NCBI GenBank assembly: GCA_963817025.1
Contig: CAWFML010000004.1
Coordinates: 992,001 to 1,056,000 of the forward strand
DNA from: JACMLC01 sp963817025
GTDB taxonomy: Bacteria; Acidobacteriota; Blastocatellia; Pyrinomonadales; Pyrinomonadaceae
DNA: 64,000 nt
Direction of reading: 5' to 3'
Part shown: positions 61,501 through 64,000 of the stretch, piece by piece
Layout of the letters: each line of letters opens with the position of its first letter
How positions within the stretch are numbered: the first letter of the stretch is position 1
Translations under genes and position numbers: made by a program
Notes under the pieces: generated by a model
The model's input: only the letters and a program-made list of their open reading frames with translations
Told to the model about the DNA's origin: nothing
The model's database searches: none

Positions 61501-62890
61501 GAATCGCGCGCTCAGGGTCGTCTTCATGAGCCGCCCGCGCGCCCCACAGGGCCATCACGGTGTCGCCCATGTGTTTTTCAATCTCGCCGCCATGCTCTGT
61601 GATGACAGCATCTATGTGCTGCCATAGCTTGTTCAGCAGTTCTCCCGTTTCCTCCGCATCGAGCGTTTCGGATAACTCGACCAGACCTGCGAGGTCTGCG
61701 AAAAGCACTGTCGCCTGTTTGCGCTGTTCGAGCGGCGGCGCGACTGCGCCCTGCCTGACCTGACCGGAAGAAGCCTGTGCCGCCATGTTGCCAGCCGGTG
61801 GAATCAATGCTGGCAAAGCTTCGGCTTCCTGCGCCAGCAAGCGGCGCACATCCGTCAACAAATCCGCAGCCGCCGGATAACGCGCTTCTCTGTCTTTACA
61901 GAGGGCTTTGGTAACGAGTTGTTGCAACTCGGGCGCGACGCGCTCAAGAGAGTCTGCGAGCGGCGGCGGCTCTTTTTGCAGGATCAGTGAAAGGATGTCG
62001 CTGCCGGTCTCTCCGGCAAAGGGTAGCCTGCCCGCGAGCGCTTCGTAGAGCACTACGCCCAGGCTCCAAATGTCCGTGCGCGCGTCCGTCTTAAACCCGC
62101 GCGCCTGTTCGGGCGACATATAGCTGATCGTGCCGAGAACAATGCCGGGAGTCGTCGTTAACAAACGTCGCGGCATGTCTTCCGGCGAATCCGACTCCAA
62201 TAGTTTTGCAATCCCGAAGTCGAGGACTTTCACATAACCGTCCGGCCTGAGCATGATGTTCTCAGGCTTGATGTCGCGGTGAATGATGCCCGCCGTGTGG
62301 GCTACGATGAGCGCGGCAGCGACCTGCTGGATGTAATTAAGAGCTTCGCAGACCTCTATGCGTCCACGCGTCATGCGTGCGCGCAAGGTTTCGCCTTCGA
62401 TCAATTCGGTGGCGATGTAGTGAGCGTCATCCGTCTGCCCGATCTCATAAATGGTGATGATGTTCGGATGATTGAGGGCCGAAGCGGTGCGCGCCTCCTG
62501 CTGAAAGCGCAAGACCTTCTCCGCATCCTGCGTGAGACGCGCGGGCAAGAGCTTGAGGGCGAGGCGGCGTCCGAGCCTCTCGTCGCGCGCGAGATAAACC
62601 TCGCCCATCCCGCCCACGCCGAGCAGCGACAGAATCCGGTAAGGGCCAATGCTGCGGCCTGTGGCCGTGTGGCTGCCTGTGCTGGCCGCGATGCGGGCCG
62701 CGACTTCCATCGCCGGGGCTTCGATAAACTTGCCCGCGCGCCCGTAGGCTTCTAAGAGCGAGTCAACCTCTGCGCGCAGAGCTTGGTCGCCCGCGCACGC
62801 CGCGTCCAGAAAGAGCGCGCGACGCTCCGGCTCGACTTCGAGCGCGGCATCGAAGAGCTTATCTACCTGTTGCCATCTTTCGGCCTTCAT
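58499..62890 (-). CDS. Ser/Thr kinase-nucleotidyl cyclase-ATPase-TPR fusion
   Basis: 1463 residues. (1) Eukaryotic-like kinase, about 82-350: LGVGGMGEVYLA, catalytic IIHRDIKPENIML, KVLDFGIAK. (2) Class III cyclase, about 388-580: metal Asp in ATVLFADLAG and HMGDTVMALWG, Lys in EIEKHMGD (purine recognition) and Asn/Arg in VNLAHRLQ, so catalysis looks possible. (3) STAND/AAA-type ATPase from about 615: Walker A TADAGVGKSRLLYE, YLEDIHWADDGSLD. (4) TPR repeats, about 1050-1440. It joins phosphorylation, cyclic-nucleotide and scaffold functions in one chain. The start overlaps the sigma-factor stop (ATGA). Confidence 0.9.
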   Translation of the reverse strand: MKAERWQQVDKLFDAALEVEPERRALFLDAACAGDQALRAEVDSLLEAYGRAGKFIEAPAMEVAARIAASTGSHTATGRSIGPYRILSLLGVGGMGEVYLARDERLGRRLALKLLPARLTQDAEKVLRFQQEARTASALNHPNIITIYEIGQTDDAHYIATELIEGETLRARMTRGRIEVCEALNYIQQVAAALIVAHTAGIIHRDIKPENIMLRPDGYVKVLDFGIAKLLESDSPEDMPRRLLTTTPGIVLGTISYMSPEQARGFKTDARTDIWSLGVVLYEALAGRLPFAGETGSDILSLILQKEPPPLADSLERVAPELQQLVTKALCKDREARYPAAADLLTDVRRLLAQEAEALPALIPPAGNMAAQASSGQVRQGAVAPPLEQRKQATVLFADLAGLVELSETLDAEETGELLNKLWQHIDAVITEHGGEIEKHMGDTVMALWGARAAHEDDPERAIHASLVMQDAVSRFIREHGQSYSQFVTEAETGEDALPPQLMRVGISTGSVYLGAVSTTGEMAASGAPVNLAHRLQQAAHIGGILISRDTYAHVRGIFDVRMLEVMSVKGKSEPLESYVVERAKPRAFRLGTRGVEGVETRMIGREAELEKLLRSLKGVLEDKELCAVTVTADAGVGKSRLLYEFSNRVELLPESVRVFNGRAREATRGLPYALLRDVLSFRFEIQDGDAPHAAREKLERGLQASSPNAEEARAEAHCIGHLMGFDFSDSPHLRPILDDARQIRDRAFQCAAHYFKRTARANPLVLYLEDIHWADDGSLDFVDYLMRECESAPLFILCLTRPALFERRPAWGEGHSAHTRLNLQPLSKGETRKLLEEILRRATDVPLALREMVVAQAEGNPFYVEEIIKMLIDRRVIVAGEDAWSIEPTRLTQARVPPTLTGVLQARLDELTGWEKFVLQRASVLGRVFWASALERLGAAQEIDPNSGEATPDLAEALEKLRRREFIYRREASAFPGTSEYLFKHALLRDVTYESLLKRERRVLHHAAAEWLTESRGDRADEYAATIAEHYEHAEESERAAHWFGRAARQARQAYAPAAAIDYYLKALEFLQVSTGSVQPDEEHHARRLEWYEELGELLIVQARFAEATNAYNAMLQHAEEAGSILAQARAWNGLAVLHERLGENRALTESAQRAAALAQLMPGDSPQAKLELARALNMQGHACYRLGEPAALIPFGEQALALCAELGAVAQRERAFSLKIIGAVHQMLCNFEQSFEYTKQALALYRELGNRREEGYTLNNLGETARLSGDYEMAMSCYQEALALYHETGERMQQMMATSNIGAARVGQEQYAEAEAGLRRVIEMAGEQGYYGLSETYRYLAESLLAQERIAEALEAARRALELGQEKDCQEHIGAAWRVLGMIAARSGKPLSIGCETRDAQSCFAESLRIFTEISMEAERARTLREWARLADALGELERAAVMKQEASETFARLGIKQETR

Positions 62891-63465
62891 CCGGTTTCTT
62901 CCGCGCTCAATTCACGATAGAGCCACGCTTTGGCCTTGTTCCATTCGCGTATCACAGTGATCTGAGAGAGCTTGAGAAAAGCCGCAGTCTCTTCGACGCT
63001 CAGGCCGCCGAAGAATCTGAGTTCGACGATCTGCGCCTTGCGCGGGTCAATTTCGGCGAGAGCATGAAGGGCTTCGTCCAGCGCGACCAGATCGGCCTCG
63101 CGCCCTGTAGAGACCACTAAGGCTTCCTCAAGCTCCACTTCGCGCGCCTCTACACCTTCCTTGAGGTGCGGGCGTTTGCGCGCAAAGTCAACGAGGATGC
63201 GCCGCATCAGTTGCGCCGAGACGCCAAAGAAGTGCGCGCGATTTTCCCAGCGCGCGTTCTTCCAATCAATCAGGCGCAGGTAGGCTTCGTTGACGAGCGC
63301 GGTAGTTTGCAGCGCATGGCCCGCCCTTTCGCGCCCCATATAACGTTTGGCGATGCGATGCAGCTCTGCATGAATCAGCGGGACTAACTGTTCAAGCGCG
63401 GCCTCGTCGCCATTGCTCCATGCGACGAGCAGTTGTGTGACTTCATGTGTGGAGGGCGTCGTCAT
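62887..63465 (-). CDS. ECF sigma factor of the acidobacterial kinase-linked type
   Basis: 192 residues from the ATG at 63465 (MTTPSTHEVTQLL; a start 18 bp earlier is less likely). Sigma-70 region 2 (NGDEAALEQLVPLIHAELH, region 2.3/2.4 around TTALVNEAYLRLIDW, FARKR) and region 4 (FFGGLSVEETAAFLKLSQIT, VIREWNKAKAWLYREL). This is the ECF group typically encoded next to Ser/Thr kinases in Acidobacteriota and Planctomycetes. The 4-bp overlap with the kinase indicates coupled expression; kinase control of the sigma factor is inferred. Confidence 0.9.
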   Translation of the reverse strand: MTTPSTHEVTQLLVAWSNGDEAALEQLVPLIHAELHRIAKRYMGRERAGHALQTTALVNEAYLRLIDWKNARWENRAHFFGVSAQLMRRILVDFARKRPHLKEGVEAREVELEEALVVSTGREADLVALDEALHALAEIDPRKAQIVELRFFGGLSVEETAAFLKLSQITVIREWNKAKAWLYRELSAEETG

Positions 63466-63764
63466 GGAAAATCCTTCCGGCAAGGAAACGCTGCTCTCTG
63501 CTATTCGGTGAACCGAGCGTCAATCTATCACACAGCGCGGGCGGCCCTCTAACGCTTTATCTCTCGCCCGAAAAAATTTTTCCTGATGAATGATAGTTAT
63601 CCGCAGCCCCCTTGCTCTTGGCGTCTTTGCGTGAGCCTGCCTTTTCAACTCTCGAAAAAATTTTTACCAGGCATGATAGTTTTCCGCCCCGACGCCCGCA
63701 TATATGAGCAGCGATGAAAGCCCGGCCATAATAAAATATGGTTGCCAACTGAAAGGAAAATCCC

Positions 63765-64000
63765 ATGTCTTTGAACAAGTCTTCAGCCATCAGCTACAAC
63801 CAGGGGCGCAGCTACTCGCAGCAGGCGATTCTGATTATTCAGGAATTCGTCCGCACCAACCTCAGCGGAAAGTGGGACAACCAGAGCGTGCAGGCCGTCT
63901 ACGATATGCAGAAGTCTCCGTATTATTCGTTCAAACTGGGCGCAGACGGAAAGGTCGGCCCTGGCACTCTGGGCTTGATAATTTTGGAGCTGGAGAATGC
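63765..64000 (+). CDS. Unknown protein, 3' partial, PG-binding-like start
   Basis: The ATG at 63765 follows GAAAGGAAA by about 8 nt and opens a frame to the right edge (78 codons visible), beginning MSLNKSSAISYNQGRSYSQ. The helix QQAILIIQEFVRTNLSGKWD followed by QSVQAVYDMQKS and GADGKVGPGTLGLI resembles a peptidoglycan-binding (PG_binding_1) repeat. No signal peptide. It cannot be assigned without the rest. Confidence 0.6.
   Translation, partial: MSLNKSSAISYNQGRSYSQQAILIIQEFVRTNLSGKWDNQSVQAVYDMQKSPYYSFKLGADGKVGPGTLGLIILELEN

Noticed and set aside
1..64000. CRISPR arrays, tRNA/rRNA genes, prophage or intact IS elements
   Set aside because: I looked for regularly spaced direct repeats, T-loop consensus, rRNA-like blocks, and transposase or integrase motifs on both strands and saw none; the regular repeats present are palindromes, not CRISPR.

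Overview
The window reads as a chromosomal segment of an Acidobacteriota bacterium, most likely class Blastocatellia (subdivision 4). This is inferred from gene style, not from a marker gene: an acidobacterial-type ECF sigma factor translationally coupled to a giant Ser/Thr kinase, a CadC-like winged-helix/TPR regulator, an FG-GAP repeat secreted protein, DUF4388, DUF4139 and DUF5658 proteins, Uma2, and very many intergenic palindromes built on 'CGCAAAGGCGC'. The DNA is fairly GC-rich by eye. I found no rRNA, tRNA, CRISPR array, prophage or intact insertion sequence.

Layout. 1-7.5 kb: a surface-polysaccharide block (heparinase II/III-like protein running in from the left edge, AsnB-type amidotransferase, Wzx-like flippase, GT39/ArnT-like glycosyltransferase). 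7.6-14.3 kb: a structured leader RNA with a DUF5658 membrane protein, a SLOG-family (LSDAT) nucleotide-sensor protein followed by a broken gene fragment, an HtrA-type protease, a small zinc-ribbon protein, inorganic pyrophosphatase, a His-rich membrane protein and a CarH-like B12 photoreceptor regulator. 14.4-22.0 kb: the PrkA / DUF444 (YeaH) / SpoVR stress module on the minus strand, with an alpha/beta hydrolase and a Uma2 protein interspersed and with a 405-residue intein inside SpoVR. 22-31 kb: TruB, RecX, the winged-helix/TPR regulator, the FG-GAP protein, AlaS and a peptidoglycan-binding protein. 31-45 kb: lytic transglycosylase, a degenerate REC-GGDEF-REC protein, a PH-domain protein, an orphan DNA adenine methyltransferase, a PLP aminotransferase, RNase HII with an altered GRG motif, asparaginase, a 3D-domain wall protein behind a riboswitch-like leader, and a methyltransferase pair. 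45-54 kb: a minus-strand envelope cluster (Trm112, GT9, DacB, a DapF homologue whose two catalytic cysteines are both serine, a PQQ-type propeller lipoprotein), a glutamine amidotransferase, a 56-residue membrane protein and a cytochrome P450. 54-64 kb: DUF4139 and DUF4388 proteins, an HD-GYP phosphodiesterase, the kinase-cyclase-ATPase-TPR giant with its sigma factor, and the start of one more gene at the right edge.

The clearest unusual items are the SpoVR intein, the double Cys-to-Ser DapF, two riboswitch-like leaders upstream of a DUF5658 gene and a 3D-domain gene, the SLOG gene next to an 'FVIMPF' gene remnant, the CarH-like photosensor, and a family of about 200 bp MITE-like repeats with terminal inverted repeats.
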